The notes under the pieces: generated by a model
The model's database searches: none
What the model saw: only the letters and a program-made list of their open reading frames with translations
Told to the model about the DNA's origin: nothing
Shown here: piece by piece, positions 1 through 12,440 of the stretch
Layout: each line of letters starts with the position of its first letter
How positions within the stretch are numbered: the first letter of the stretch is position 1
NCBI GenBank assembly: GCA_905221605.1
Contig: CAJNDS010002774.1
Span: forward strand, 1-64,000
DNA: 64,000 bases
Direction: 5' to 3'
Origin: Symbiodinium natans
Taxonomy: Eukaryota; Sar; Dinophyceae; Suessiales; Symbiodiniaceae
Program-made: the position numbers and the translations under genes

Positions 1-21
1 GGGGGGGGGGGGGGGGGGGGG
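1..21. repeat. Poly-G run at window edge
   Basis: The first 21 bases are all G. This may be a genuine homopolymer or the edge of an assembly gap; the window alone cannot tell. From here to about 600 I see no gene, only telomere-like AGGGTTTAGGG motifs around 121-170 and the CATA array below. Confidence 0.9.
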
Positions 22-402
22 CTGTTTTGGAACCAAGGGAGTTTCTTTCTGTTTTGGAAGATGCAAAAAACTTCAAAGCTCAGAACTGCGGGCTCTAAGT
101 GAACAGCATACTTTTTTTGTTGTGAGGGTTTAGGGGTTCGGGTGAAACTGAGGGTTTAGGGTTGAGCTTTAGGGCATGAAGGGTTCATGGATCTATGGGC
201 TTTAGGGCTAGTAGAGGCTTATGTTTGTTTCTTTCATCTGCCTTACTTCTTTCAGTTTCACAATCATGTGCCCTTCGGGGTCACCTTCAAGGCATCTGAA
301 ATACCTCATGCTGAACACTGCCGACCTGCCTCGAGCAGCGGAAGCCACTCCCCTGAACCACAGGGCCCATGACGTGATTCGTGTGTATATTATATATGTA
401 CA

Positions 403-468
403 CATACATACATACATACATACATACATACATACATACATACATACATACATACATACATACATACT
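403..468. repeat. (CATA)n microsatellite
   Basis: About 16 uninterrupted CATA units. ORFs reading through it as repeated Met-Tyr-Val-Cys or Tyr-Ile-His-Thr are artefacts of the repeat. Confidence 0.95.
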
Positions 469-599
469 AAGCTTTTTTCTAATTCATTCTACTACTACAC
501 TTCCCTGACCACAGACCGAACTGCAGGATCACGGAAGCGACCGCGACTGCAGCCGAACAAAAACGCGTGTAACATGAGCACACACAGCGCAGCTGAATT

Positions 600-827
600 T
601 CATGTCTGGACACTCAGGTTAGCCTGTGGACCGACCTGCTCTAGACCCGAGCTGCCTTCATGGGCGTCCAAGGCCTCGTACAGAGCAGTCATCTCTGACA
701 GGACCTCCGAAGCACGAATTTTTGCAATAAATCCGACTAAATCCTCCTGGGGTTGGCAGTCTGGCTTCAAGCCTAAAGGCCATTTAAGTCCCTTGAGTTG
801 CTCACCCCAGATATCCGAGGCCTCCAA
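600..827 (-). CDS. Candidate last exon, unknown protein
   Basis: A minus-strand frame ends at a stop at 600. Its last 55 codons read like a folded helical protein: mixed acidic and hydrophobic residues, few rare residues, with an EDLVGFIAKI-type stretch followed by SEMTALYEALDAHEG. No domain is recognised. The frame opens inside non-coding-looking sequence, so the true 5' limit is probably an intron acceptor near 800 rather than the first Met. It could be a chance open frame. No neighbour helps. Confidence 0.33.
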   Translation of the reverse strand: MEASDIWGEQLKGLKWPLGLKPDCQPQEDLVGFIAKIRASEVLSEMTALYEALDAHEGSSGLEQVGPQANLSVQT

Positions 828-966
828 GTCCCCAAACCCATCAACAGCCGAAGCGTCAACATTGCGCGTCTGGACGAGGCCTCCCAGGCTGTGATGTCAC
901 TTCCTTGGCTTTCGGGGGGCTTGACTCTTCTGCTCTTGTAGCATCTTGGTCTGACGCCTGAGGCCC

Positions 967-2861
967 GTGGCCCTCGCTCACCGCATCGGCGCAGCGCTGC
1001 GCGCCGCGGAGGCAGAAGCGCAGGGCCTGAAGCGAGAGCTGCACGTGCTTCGCGCACGGCGATGTGAGGAAGTTAGTGAGTTGGGTCCCTTGTCCGCAGC
1101 TTCATTGCAAAGGCAACTCAAGCAGGAGCCAATATTCCACCTCTGCCCAAGTGCAAGGCCCACTTTCGCAAGGCTCGTCCGTCCTTGAGCGAAGAACTGA
1201 CCGCATTTGAGTGGCCAAGTTGCCATGGATGTGTTCTCTGGGCCTTACTAGCTGCTAGCTCTTGCAGAAATGCCTCGAATCAAATCGGGACAAGTGCTGT
1301 CAAGGATAGCTTCGCTGAATACTAGTCTACGAACCTGGGTGCTCACCTTACAGAGGGGCCGTACCCCTTCTAGTCAGGCACGTGTGTTTTCCACACTTCT
1401 GGACTGAAGCTTAGGGTGCCAATGGGGCAAACTTAAGCACACCTGGGCGCCTGCAGCGCCTGCAGCGCCTGCGTCTCAAGATGTCTCAAGTGCCCGAACT
1501 TCCGAGCATCTCTTTGCGGTCCTCTTCGCTCTTGGGCACCCTCCCCGTCTCAAGCCTGGAGAGCAAGAATACATGCCAAACTTACTGGAGGAAGGCCACA
1601 GAAAGAATCGGGAACTTCTTTTCAGGTGTGCCAAGAGATGGCAAGGCAGATCCTAAGCCGCTCTGGGCGCCCTGCGCAGAGGGGTCCGACTGGAGCTCAC
1701 GAGCCTCTTTGATTCAGGGTCGGGGGCTCGTGAGGGTACACGATTTTGCAGGTTATCGCTTCTTTGTGGGAAGGGTGTACCCTGCGCGAGGGTCCATGTA
1801 ATGTGCAGCCGGGCATTGCGTTTGGTGCTCTTATGACGTGTCGCTGACGCAGTGGCATCTGATGTCTACAAGGCTTTGTCTTGCCACTATCAATCCGCCA
1901 TGATGGCCGGCTTAGACTTGGCAGCTTGATTCACTGGATCTGCTGTCCCAGATCCATCACGAAACATCTCAGATCCTTGCGTGATGAGCCCTTACATTCC
2001 GCAGGTCTAAAGCCCTCGAGAGCCACGTTTGAGGCTTTGGCCACGCGAAGCCACGCGACAAATTGCGACTCCGCCTGCTGTCAGCAAGGAGTCATCTTCC
2101 AGAATCAGAGGCCGAAGCCAAAGTGTCGCTGCCCGGAGTTTGTTTTTTGATGTTATGCTTCTTTGTTAGTCTTCTTCTTCTTTTGTTTCTTCTTCGTCTG
2201 TCGCGTTCTTCCCGTCTACCCCAGCAAGGTCCCTGGGCACGCTCTCAACTGGCTCCTACAGTACTACAAGAACGGTTTGTGTGGCAGCTTATTTGCAACT
2301 TGCTCTCTCCAATTTGGTACATCGCTTGAATTTCAGCTGCCTCCACTGCATCCATTGTCTGGGCAAGGAGCGGCGGCAACTCCAGCAAGGCCTCGGCTGT
2401 CAGACTCTCAAGTTCATGTCTTATTGGTCTTGCCGCGATTCAGACCCAAGGGCTGCTGAACCAAAGCCCCCAAGAAATCGCAAGAAGCTGCCAGGTGAGG
2501 TCCCGGCAGGGCCACTAGCCCTCCTGCGGCAAATCGTTGAAACTAGAAAAATCGCAACTGCAGTTGCAACCACCAAGAAAAAACACCAGGCCATCCTCAA
2601 ACAGTGCCGTGCGTTCAAGACAAAGGGGGAGGGAGGGGGGGCCCTCCTGACGACCGCGGTCGGCTGCTGGCTCAGGGCCTGGAGGCACGCCAAGGTCTGA
2701 AGCAGGCACTGGAACCTGGGAAGGCAGGGTCCCAAAGCCTCAGCCCCCCCCCCCCCGAAAAAGGCCCTGTAAACTCGGGAGACTTTGCTGGAAAACGTAC
2801 AAGATGTCTAAGCCGAGTCCAGCGAGAAAGTGCATCTGATACCGCCCTCATGTCCACCTAA
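967..2861 (+). CDS. Candidate plus-strand coiled-coil gene fragments
   Basis: Three separate plus-strand patches have coiled-coil composition. They lie at about 967-1075 (an Arg/Glu/Ala/Leu helix with EAEAQGLKRELHVLRAR), about 2350-2440 (GKERRQLQQGL) and about 2640-2720 (RLLAQGLEARQGLKQALE). They are separated by sequence with no protein signal, as expected for exons of one gene, but I could not join them with matching splice phases. The minus strand at 2421-2735 offers a rival reading with a membrane helix followed by three Arg. Low confidence in strand and extent; no function assigned. Confidence 0.25.
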
Positions 2862-3304
2862 GGTTTGGGCTCAGGGCTGAGGTACCCGTGAATAAACACA
2901 AAACCCACGACACCAACAATGACGCCGATGCTGGGCGCCCTTTGTTTTGGGCGTCAATACCGCCCTCGGTTGAGCCATCGTGTGGCCGATGGGTTTCTGA
3001 TCCTTTCCATCTCGATCCGGTATCCCCGTCGCCTCCTCTAAAGACTGCCTTGCGACCGCTACCAAAGCTTCAAAATCCGAGCCCTCAACTGCCCCCAAAC
3101 CTCAAGAGGGATAATTAAACTTGATTAAGCAAACCCCAAACTAAACCTCAGAAACTCCCAAGAAGCCCAAACACCCAACAAACTCCGAAACCACAAAAAC
3201 AAAAGCCCTTGAACCCTCATCCGGGGCCCCAGCGGTGCCCCGACACCAAGCCCAGCAAAGGCCGCCGCTGGGAAGCTTCGGCAGGTGGCGGCGGCCTGGC
3301 AGTT

Positions 3305-3545
3305 GGGTATTTAGGGGTTTTGGGAGGGTCCTTTTGGGGGGGCTTTAGGGGGTTTTGGGGGCTTTTTGGACTTTTTGGGGGGGTTTAGAGGGCTTGGAGA
3401 GGTTTTGGGGGGCTGATGGGGTTTTCGAGAATTTGGGCAGGCTTAGGGGTTTAGGGATGGATTGGGGAGATTTGCGGGGCAGGTCTTTAAGTTTAGAGCT
3501 TTTCGGGTTGAAAGGGTCTTTGTTCGGGGTGTTCAACGTAATCTC
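3305..3545 (+). repeat. G/T-rich degenerate telomere-like tract
   Basis: About 240 bases built from GGGTTTTGGG, GGGGTTTAGG and similar pieces, strongly G-rich on the plus strand. It resembles decayed TTTAGGG arrays with expanded G runs and has many potential quadruplex-forming GGG blocks. Confidence 0.65.
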
Positions 3546-3874
3546 CGAGTTACAGGGCCCCTGACGAGCCCAGGCTTTCAGAATGCTTCAGGTTTTCCGA
3601 GGTGGTATGAAGAGCCAGATGTACAACAGCCATGAAGAAGGGGGGTGGGGAAGATTTTTTTGGGGTTAAGGGTTGTTCTACATGTCAGGAAGATGTACCG
3701 AAGTCCTTGCGTTCAGAATCCATCCATCAGCCGTGAGCCCCAATCGAACATCGTGGTTTTCTTACGTGGAGCTGAATTTGTATCGAAGGCCGTCACGGAT
3801 GCTTTGGACTGATCAGTGTTGGCATTAGAACTCGAAGTGCTGGGTTCTGTTGTTCGATTCAAAATTCGCCACCG

Positions 3875-5650
3875 TCATGCATGTGCATGGGAGATCCGAG
3901 TGGGTGCGAGTGGGATCCGGTCGAAGAGATCCGCCCATGTTCCATGATCGTCCAGTGCAGCGTGTTGTTCGCACAGTCGCCACAGACTATGGTCCTTTCG
4001 TTCGACGACCGGTTTGCCAGAGACTACGCATTGGGAAAGTTGGGATCTCAATTTGTCACACAATGCATGCATGCAGCACGCAGTTCGTTTGTTTTATAGC
4101 TGTATGGGGTTGTGCAGCCACTTCAGCGGCTGCACTGGCCCACAACGACCGTTGGAGTTCGATTCCAATTTAGGAACCTCTAGAGTCAGGTCTGCTGTTT
4201 AGGGCAGAATCCTTCATCCGAACCCCTGAACCCAATGATACCGTTCAAGTTTCGACCTTGGGGGACAATCGGAGACAGAGGACACTTGGCGGATCGAGCC
4301 TCGCAAACCGCCTTGAGCAGGCTTACAGATGCATCCTGGCACGGCCACAGGAGCTTGGCGGAATCGTGCATTGGGTCTGACGCGGCCTTTGTTGGTCGTT
4401 CTCTCACAGCTTATCGTTCATCCAGTTTCTGCTTGTCAGGTGCGAGTGAGACATCTCAACTGTAGATGCTCGATCAGCCTTGCACGGCAGCCAACCAACT
4501 GCACGCATATCCTGCCAACAAACCTCTGGGCCAGAATTGGGCTCAAGCCACCAAACCTCTCGACGTGCCAAGACCATCCAAGACCTACGTGACGCACGCA
4601 CCGACCGCCAAAGCCCCAAAGTTAAAAACTCGACCGCTTTGTACGAAACCACTTAGCTCCTGCAGCTGCGTAGCTTGAACGACCGGTCCTTCAAGACGCA
4701 ACAAACCCATTTTCCAACGCTTTTTAAAGCCTCTCACACGCTCAAGAAGTTGCACCCCAAGACCCCAACCGCTCAACCGCTGACTCGGTCACTTGGTGTG
4801 CTCGAAAAATCAAGAGGCCTCTGCCTCCGCAGCCTCAGCACTCAAGCCAAGCCTGTGCCCAGCTTTGAGAGCAATATGTGGGCTCCGGGGCGTTTCGGGC
4901 TGAAGTTCTCCTAGCTTTTGACCGTGATCTTGCACTCCTTGCACAAGGCAGGCAAGCTCCAGGCATCTGCGTACACCGATTGAGCCGATGCTGCGCCGTT
5001 TTTTCACAGAAATCTGACCGCGCCTTTCTGGACGCCTAGACTCCTACAGACGGAAGGCCGAACCAGCCAACTACCACAAGGCCAGTAGGCGATGGCAAGT
5101 GACCACTTGCTCCCTACACTGCCAAGACTCTACCACGGATTCTTGCCTACGCAAACCCTAAGCCCGCCTCCCTTTTTCACAAAAATGGCGCCTCCAGAGC
5201 AGCATAAGCATCGGGCGCAGCAGACTGCAGGGAAGGCCCTTCAATGAAGATCAATGTGGAGCTTAGGGATTTAAGAACTTCAAAGAGGGTGGATCCTACA
5301 AAGTCTCACGTGCTCTGGGCGAAAGGATTTGTAGAAGTGCTGGTCGTTGTTGAGTGCTGAGCTTACATGTCTGAACAATGCGGCTTGCGGCTTTTAGCTG
5401 CTAGCTGCCAGCTTCTGTCTCGCAACACAGCAACGACCGGCAACGTAAGTTTCCGGCATCATGGCTTCGAGATGCCAGGTCCTGACAACGTCATGCACTT
5501 TGTGACGAAGCCCTTCGGCCCAACACAGCTTCCCGTGCGATCCTGATCCAGGCGCTCCCAAGCTCCATCAAAGTTTCCCTCCCGGATTCCATCCTTCCAT
5601 CCTTCTTCCTGGGCCACAGCTGCCTCGGAAGCTTGTAGCCCATCGCCCCA
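3875..5650 (-). CDS. Candidate multi-exon gene, unknown function
   Basis: Five or six consecutive minus-strand frames each carry protein-like stretches and lie close together. They are at about 5650-5459, 5007-4810 (VRRCLELACLVQGVQDHGQK), 4776-4585 (LGVQLLERVRGFKKRW), 4407-4186 and 4072-3875 (HSLWRLCEQHAALDDHGTWA). The gaps of 30-450 nt would be introns. One GC donor at about 4827 and a pyrimidine-rich acceptor near 4750 are plausible. The frames change between patches, so this is not a single ORF. No domain was recognised and exon limits are approximate. The alternative is chance openness in GC-rich DNA, but five in a row on one strand argues against that. Confidence 0.42.
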
Positions 5651-6504
5651 TCCCAACCAGCCCGAAGTAGGGTTCAGGGCATGCTCCCTGTGTGCACCTT
5701 CTAGTTTCGCCGGCTGGGCAGAAATGGCCTAAACATGGCGCAATGCAAATCACAGGCTCAGCACAATACCACCGAGGCCGACTTGAATGGCGACCGTGTT
5801 TGGCATCGCAAGCATGTCCAAGCAGCGAAGCATATCTTGTTTTAGTCCGGCGGTCTTTCATGCTTAAATGAGTGGTGCTCACGTTGCCCGCCTGCAAACG
5901 GGTGCGGAACACCGCGACCCGTCCAGGCCACTCCGTCGACTGCGGATGCCTCAGGTCTCACTCAGAACCCCACTGCTCCCAACCATGTTAGACTGCCCTT
6001 GAGCTTGAGCGGGCTCCTATGCCGGAAATTTCGCGTCTCAGTGAATTCAAAGCTCCAGAAATCCCAGGAGCTTCCTAATACCCCTCCAATCCCCTCCAGC
6101 TATCCTAGAAGATCACGCCCTGCCCCTCCAAAGAAAACGCTCGCAGGCCGAGGGCAAGGCGCAGCGGCCAGCTCCTCCGCTGCAGCTTCGATGTCGGCCT
6201 CGGGGGATTGTGACTTCTCCGTGGGGTCTAGGGGTTAGGCTTGAGGGTTTAAGTTTTTTGTTTGGAATGTGGACATCGCCTGAGCAACCCGAATAGTTCT
6301 GCGGCTTTTGCAAGCCCTGGGGCAGGTTGAGCTTGTTTTGTGAGGCCGGGCCTTCAACCAAACCCTGAACCCTGAAAGGACCGCGCTCCTCTGCCTCTAA
6401 GGGCATGAGTGTCATTGCTGCCTCGAGCAGCCGATATCGGCAATAGCCCGATATTGAAGGCGCTCGCTAGTAGGGACTCGGACCTCTCTACTGCGTTGCA
6501 AGAA

Positions 6505-6555
6505 AGATGATGATGACGATGACGATGACGATGACGATGATGATGATGACAGTGA
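6505..6555. repeat. GAT/GAC trinucleotide tract (poly-Asp or poly-Ser)
   Basis: Fifteen GAT/GAC triplets in a row (6506-6550). On the plus strand a frame open from 6458 to 6667 reads an Asp15 run followed by SDNEEKRVKRTWQNDPAFGS and a stop. It has no Met and so would be an exon. On the minus strand the same DNA is poly-Ser inside a frame spanning 6412-6726. I cannot decide which, if either, is translated. Confidence 0.8.
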
Positions 6556-6957
6556 TAACGAGGAGAAGCGGGTGAAGAGGACGTGGCAAAACGACCCTGC
6601 ATTTGGCAGCTTTGCAGCCCAACACCTGCAGAACCAGAAGCCTCTTGCAACTAGCCCCAGGGCGTGAGAAGCAAGTCCGCAAACTGCCTCCAGGTCTAGC
6701 GCAATGTCCCGGCTTCCTGGAGACACAGGGAAGGTGTGGGTTTTGGGAGGTTTAGACGTTTCCTTAAATAAGGCAACGTCGAGCCCAACATCCTAAAAAA
6801 CGCTAAACCCAAAAGGCCTCGCATGCAGAGGCACGCCCAAAAAAGAAAACACAAACTTGTCTGGACCCGCTCTGCGGCCTGCAAACCTCAAACCCTAACA
6901 AACACAAACCCCGACTCTGTAGGCAGTAGAGTTTAAGGTTGAGGGCTTCGGACACCT

Positions 6958-8040
6958 TCAGGGCCCCTTTGGGGCACCCAACCTAAAAGCCCTGCCTTCT
7001 GGAGCGGCTGGCGATGGCGAGGACTGAGCCTGCGAGGCGTTTCGAGGACTTCCCCAGTCTGGCAGGGTTCCTGGAGGATCCACGAAGAAAGCCTGTGCTG
7101 TACGGATTTCGGTACTCAAGTCCCTAACCCGAAACTGTAACCCCCAAGACAACCAAGAGCACTACAGGACTACGGGGCCCGCTGGAGAATGGGATGCATG
7201 ATGATGATGATGATGATGCATGGCACCGTTGGAGGACGGATCAGGCATTCAGGACTGGCGGGGTTTAGGGTTTGGGGTGTATACTTTGGGTTTCTGGTTT
7301 CGGGTCAAAGGGATGGTCGTGGGCTCTTCATGGCGTTCAGGCTTCAATGTCCCTAGGCTCATGTCGAAGCACGACTCCTTCGAGTTATGAGACTCTGGCA
7401 GCGCCGCGTGTTTGCAATGCCCATCACTGTGTAGTATCATGCCGGCAACTATGGTCCTCCGGCAACATAATCTTGCTGCAAGAATGCATTATACTATAAA
7501 CTGCGATGTACACTGCATTGAAGGGATACTGCGGCTAGGAGTTCGGAGTTCGGGTTTGCGGACCTGGGGCCTGTCATGGCGGCCATTTCGAAAGTTGAAT
7601 CTCCCGCTGAGACCCGAGATATTCGTGCTAAAGTGTTCACGAAAGGAGCATCTCTCTCCGCACCATTTTCAACTGACGCGGAGACCTCGCGCTCTGGTTG
7701 CAACAAGTATTGAGTCAGTCAGAGGGCTGGGAGTTGGATACGCGGAATAAAAACCTTCGACTTGCTTGATGCCGTTCCTTCGTGCAAATTCACACGCTTG
7801 TGTAGCGAATGCTGCCCAGCCCCTGCTGCACTTTCACACCTGCGCCCACGTTCCACAGCCGGTGGTTTTCGCCTCTTGGGTCTGCAAATGCTGGGTGGAA
7901 GCACGCAGAAAAAGTGGCAAGAAGAGGCCTTTACCTTGCTTGCAGCTATCTTTTCCTACCGCAAAAAGACCCAGTATCGGCAGATTGTTGGAAAAAAGAG
8001 GGTGGTCGCGGTAAAGTCTCCAGACGTTGTTCTCGGACAT
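6958..8040 (-). CDS. Candidate multi-exon gene, unknown function
   Basis: Minus-strand protein-like patches follow one another at 8040-7834 (SENNVWRLYRDHPLFSNNLP), about 7860-7740, 7706-7494 (EVSASVENGAERDAPFVNTL), 7440-7290 and about 7120-6970. The patch at 7440-7290 runs straight into telomere-like CCCCAAACCCTAAACC sequence at 7259-7285. That pattern recurs at many exon ends in this window and is consistent with introns containing such repeats. A short ATGATG run lies at 7197-7219. A plus-strand rival frame covers 7762-8076. No family recognised. Confidence 0.38.
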
Positions 8041-8159
8041 AAACCGGCCAACAGGGCCCGTAAACAGTTTCAGTGAGTAGGGCTCAGGCTCTTGGCGGCT
8101 GTTGGGTTATGGGTTTCACGGGATAAGGGTTTATGTATGTCTGTTTAAGAGCGCAACGG

Positions 8160-10350
8160 TCTGTGCTTGATTGCTTTTTATACATTTCGAACCGAGGCGC
8201 TCAGGTCACCGTTGTCCTACGACTCTTGGGAGTGTAGGGCTACAGCAACAGGATGCGTGAGGGGTCGGCCTTTGCCTGAATCCGAGTCCACCCTGGAAAC
8301 ATGTTGCGGAAGCGGCTTCATCTGCTCCCATTGGACTGACGGCCGACTGTAGCCAGCTGCCCAGTCATCGAGAAAGCGACATCGCCGAACAGGTCATCGG
8401 TAGGTTATTTGCATTTGCGGTACTTATGCGCAGTTTCTCAAGTCTGTCTTGGGAAGTTTTCAGACCTCGGGATGGCACGGGGCATGTTCTCACAAAGCGA
8501 CAACTGATGCTGACGCCAGGCACGGGATGGACCCGGTCGTCAACTCTCTCTCCACAGGCCGGTGCCCTTTAATACTTCAAGCGTATATCATCTGTATATC
8601 TATGCCTTCTACCATTGTCGCTGATTCCCTTAAGGGGCTACAAACACTCAAGTTCAAACCCTGCCAGACAAACGATTAGAGAAGCGATTGGCCGGCCAAG
8701 TGAGACTCGGCTAGACAGGGGTCTGCATGCTCTGGTTGTGAACTTCTGCTGCTTGCCATACCGCCCTGAAACTACATGCCATACCAGAGAGAGTGCTCCT
8801 GGTCTTCGTCTCAGCCTTCTTTGCATGGCTACGTCATGCTTCGGACTGCCCGATCAAGCGGGACACCCCAGCTGAAATCCGCCAGCGCCCTGGCCTGTTA
8901 AACAGCTATAGGACCCTTCTGAACAGCGGCGGTCATGTGTATCGGTTGGTCCGCTAGCTCGACCCTCAGCCCGACCTTCAATTCATACCAGGAACCGAGC
9001 TAAATCCTTGCGGTGCAAGTCTGAAGTTGTGAACGTGAAGTGGGAAGCCGTAACCTCTATTTCCAGCATTCGTTCCTGACTTGATTCTCACTCTTGTTCT
9101 CAGCTGGTGTACTCATTGTCGTTTCTCACATGTAAGGCTCGTCATTATTTAAGAGACACTGCCTTCAAATCGGACAAGGTTTACTAGTGAACTTGGGGCA
9201 TAAACACTGCATGCACGACGTACAGCTTCAACAGGGAATGTTTAGCTGTGGGCCCGTTGGACTTCTCACACACAGCTTTCGGGTGTTCCCAGCTTTGCAG
9301 ATGCCCCCAAGACCACCCACACCATGGACCTCCTCTAAACCATGCAGAACTATGGGGGCCATAACCTGTGCTGCTCGGAAACATCAGCTCAATCGATTGG
9401 CTACTGCCCGGGGGCCAATGAACTCCTCACGCATGCAAGGCATCCGCAAAGGATTCTGCAGCTTTGCACTGGGAATGTCCAGGGGGAGCTGTGAGGAGTT
9501 CACAGCGTACCTGAGAGAACAGAGAACATCTGTCTGGGCCCTCAAGCTTTAAAGATCAACTTGCTAAGCAGGTCCTACCAAACTTTGCGACTGCATCGTG
9601 CAGTGCGGCTGGTGTGCCACCATGGGACCACTGTGCGAGAGTGTTCTAGGCTGGGTTGTACAAGTTGTGTTTCAGTAGAACTTTTACTGACACCATGTTA
9701 CGCCGGCTTCGCCAGCCGAGCTCCGAAATACTACACGTCGCAGGATGGACGCACTTTGCTAATTGTGCGCGCCGTGCCGTCCACCAACTGCGGATGCACA
9801 CTAGCAATGACATGCATGGGCGGCAGCCATCGTTCTTGATGGTTTCTGCAAAACTGGCGGGAAAAAACACCGAATGGATGCTTCATACCTCAACAGATTT
9901 TGAATGCCAAGTTCTGCATGCTAGGCTAAGAAAGAGGTTCTGGAAAGCTAGTCTTCAACAATTGTCGAAGCGTCGAAGGCAGCAACACAAGACTGCAGCC
10001 TCAAGCACAAAACGCTGTCAAACAAGAAGCCCCAAAGCAACATATCCAAGATATGAATCTTCGAGCATCAGGCTGTCTCACAAATTTCATCATCCACCTG
10101 GGCTACCTCTACAAGACTCATGGGGGTGGAGGGCGAATCTGCGCCTTCAAGAACGATGCGCGAAGATCACAATGATTCCCGGCACAGCTTAGCAGTGGAG
10201 GCATCAACGATCTCCTGGGGCAAGAGCTGGTGGATTTGAGAACTACATGGCCAACTACAAACTGGCGAGTGTGACTGCGACGCATATGACGCATATGCGC
10301 CATAAACTCGGATGTGTGTAGCAATCATGCATGAAATTGAGGTTGAGGAC
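8160..10350. other. No gene that can be supported
   Basis: Several short open frames occur on both strands: minus 8638-8826 and 9184-9384, plus 9187-9552 and 9656-10192. None shows a convincing exon with splice sites or a recognisable domain. The plus frame near 9450-9550 has a faint resemblance to the start of a retroelement endonuclease (see rejected items). Confidence 0.5.
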
Positions 10351-10445
10351 TTAAGGACACTGTCGTTTGGTGATCACGGGCTGCGCTTTGAGGCCTTAAC
10401 AGCCGTGCGGGTTCGGATGCCACGCGCCTCCAATCCCGGCATCTG

Positions 10446-11373
10446 TTACCACACCCCGTGCACACTGCACAATCCCCGAAACTCGTTCCTGAACAACAAG
10501 AGAAAACAAAAGAACGGAAAAGCGAAAACCTTCACGAGTGACGCTGGCCTGCAGCTTGCCAAAGAATGCCGGGTCGGCCTCCCAAACACTTTCTCAAACA
10601 TCATATGCTCCAGTTCTGAAGGCCTTTTGGGGCTTCGAGGCTGTAGGTTAAAACTTCGGGGTTTGCTCCCAAAACACACACGCAACGCGCCTCGATGTCT
10701 GCGTTGAAGGGCAGGTTGTCCTTGGCGACTCCGGGTATCCCGGGAGCGGTTTCGGCGACTTTTGAGGCCCTAAACCCTAAACCCGAAACCCGAAGCCCGG
10801 CCGAGAACGGAGCCCAGTCGTTGGCCACCTGCTCCTTGATGGTTCTCAGGGTTGCTGTGAAAATGTCGGCCTCAGGCGGCTGTGACAAGCAGACGAAGAA
10901 ATAACGAGCAGCGCCTGGCTCCAACGAAAGCTCTGCACACTCTGAATCGAAGCTATATTTTACTACACGACGCATTATGCTATGCATATAGTATCCATCT
11001 GTTTGATGTTTCCGGATATTCCCGGGTCCCGGACCAGGAAGCGCTTCACGAGCTCGATGGACAGCAACCACTGAGGGATGGGGAGCTGTGCTCGAAGAGA
11101 GGAGATGGCCTCGCCCCCCCCGCCCCCCCCCGCCAGAAACAGCTGCCGGTCACTGCGGGCTCTGGTTTGGGGAAGTTTGGGGTTTAGGCCAGGTTTAGGG
11201 GTTAAGGCTTTGTGGCCCGCATGTGCTATTTGGCGTGTGAACCTGTCATACCAGGTGCAGTTTCCGGTGTAGTTCCTGAGTGTGGACCTGACGCCAAGCC
11301 TGCAGCAAACTAATCTACCCACTTCTGTCACACAGATAAACCATACGGGCTCCAATACTCTTTAGTGCACACG

Positions 11374-11406
<33 letters not shown>

Positions 11407-11665
11407 ATGTACATACCTATCTACCAAAGAGTTTTGACACTTCTGTGCGACGCTGAGGAAGAGAGCCATGCCATGTGACTAGGGGGGGGTGGGGGGAGGG
11501 GAGAGTTTTTGATGCTGAAATCTGCCAGGGCCCAGAGAGCAAGGAGCAAATCCACTGCAGGGCCCAGGCATCGATGTGGTTCGGACCCACCAGGCTCGGC
11601 ATGAAGTAGTTCAACTTCTCCTGGGCCCAGGGCAGCCCATGGACATGATGACATGCTAGTATGAT
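10446..11665 (-). CDS. Candidate multi-exon gene, unknown function
   Basis: Ordered minus-strand exon candidates are: about 11610-11510 after an acceptor-like CCTGGGCCCAG (EKLNYFMPSLVGPNHIDAWA); about 11275-11210 (LRNYTGNCTWYDRFTRQIAH); about 11110-11020 (LPIPQWLLSIELVKRFLVRD); about 10960-10800 (ELSLEPGAARYFFVCLSQPP, then IFTATLRTIKEQVANDW); and about 10650-10530. Two of the gaps (11165-11205 and 10765-10795) contain CCTAAACCC-type telomere-like DNA. The patches have normal amino-acid composition and no internal stops. I do not recognise the protein. Junction phases were not resolved, so the model is a set of exons rather than a finished CDS. Confidence 0.42.
11380..11404. repeat. (AT)n microsatellite
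   Basis: A run of alternating AT. Similar short AT or TATATA runs occur near 19089-19119, 23711-23732, 44551-44567, 50263-50285, 52219-52236 and 52686-52738. Confidence 0.9.
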
Positions 11666-12304
11666 CTTGGATGAGATTCTGCTATATGAGTTGTACATAT
11701 GCGCATAGTGTATATCATAACTACACATCAAATGTATTCAGGGACATCTGATATACCCGTAATGTTTAACTTATGTTATCTCAAAAAGCTACATTATACA
11801 TGTATATAATATACAAAACAGACAAGATCTAATGCAAAATAAGATGTATAGCATAATCAATCCACTACAACAATTAAACAGACATCATATCAGAGCGGAT
11901 TCGGCACTTATTGCCATGTATTTGAGCCGAGCCACAGTGCAGCAAGCACCCCCAAATTTTGATGCGCACGAGTATCGTTGCCAGCATCGCTTCGGCAAGT
12001 TGATGCTCGTCTGCTGTGCTCTGCGTTCAGGATTCCACGCTTCTAGAAGTGGCCAGCGCTGTGCCACGGTGTGCCATGGGGTCCAGCGGAATCGTGCTTT
12101 CGTCGACACATTTCAACACTTTCCGCGTCCCTACCTGCTCTGCCCGCTAGCTGCAGCTTAGACTCAGAGCCCGTGATCTGGATGACGCCCCGTCTCGGCC
12201 TTAGGCGAGGCGCTTGAACGCACGCCCATGGAGCCTGCGAGCCTTGTCCCACAGGTACTACGAGCTAGCTCTACAAGCCCCCAGGCCAGGTTTGCCCAAA
12301 ACTT

Positions 12305-12440
12305 CTATCGTGAAGCCTCTTTGACATCGTCGCTTGGGCTCCTAAAGTCCGCCTTGCTGCCCAAAGAGTCTCCAAAACCAACTGCAGCAAGCGGCTTCGG
12401 CAGCTCCATCCCGGCCTGAATGTCACACCCCAAGGATGCT
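12305..12440 (-). CDS. Candidate exon, unknown
   Basis: A minus-strand stretch of about 45 codons reads like protein (SLGCDIQAGMELPKPLAAVG, then DSLGSKADFRSPSDDVKEAS) and ends at a stop at 12305. It may belong upstream of the 10.4-11.7 kb gene or to a separate one. No motif seen. Confidence 0.3.

Noticed and set aside
4140-4180. tRNA-like T-arms (GTTCGATTCC here; also near 12665 and 19703)
   Set aside because: Stems do not pair properly and no A-box or matching acceptor stem lies upstream.
9450-10200. Possible degraded LINE endonuclease/reverse transcriptase on the plus strand
   Set aside because: A short LREQR-type stretch after a TGNVQG-like string resembles the start of an APE endonuclease, but it needs a frameshift and no catalytic motifs follow.
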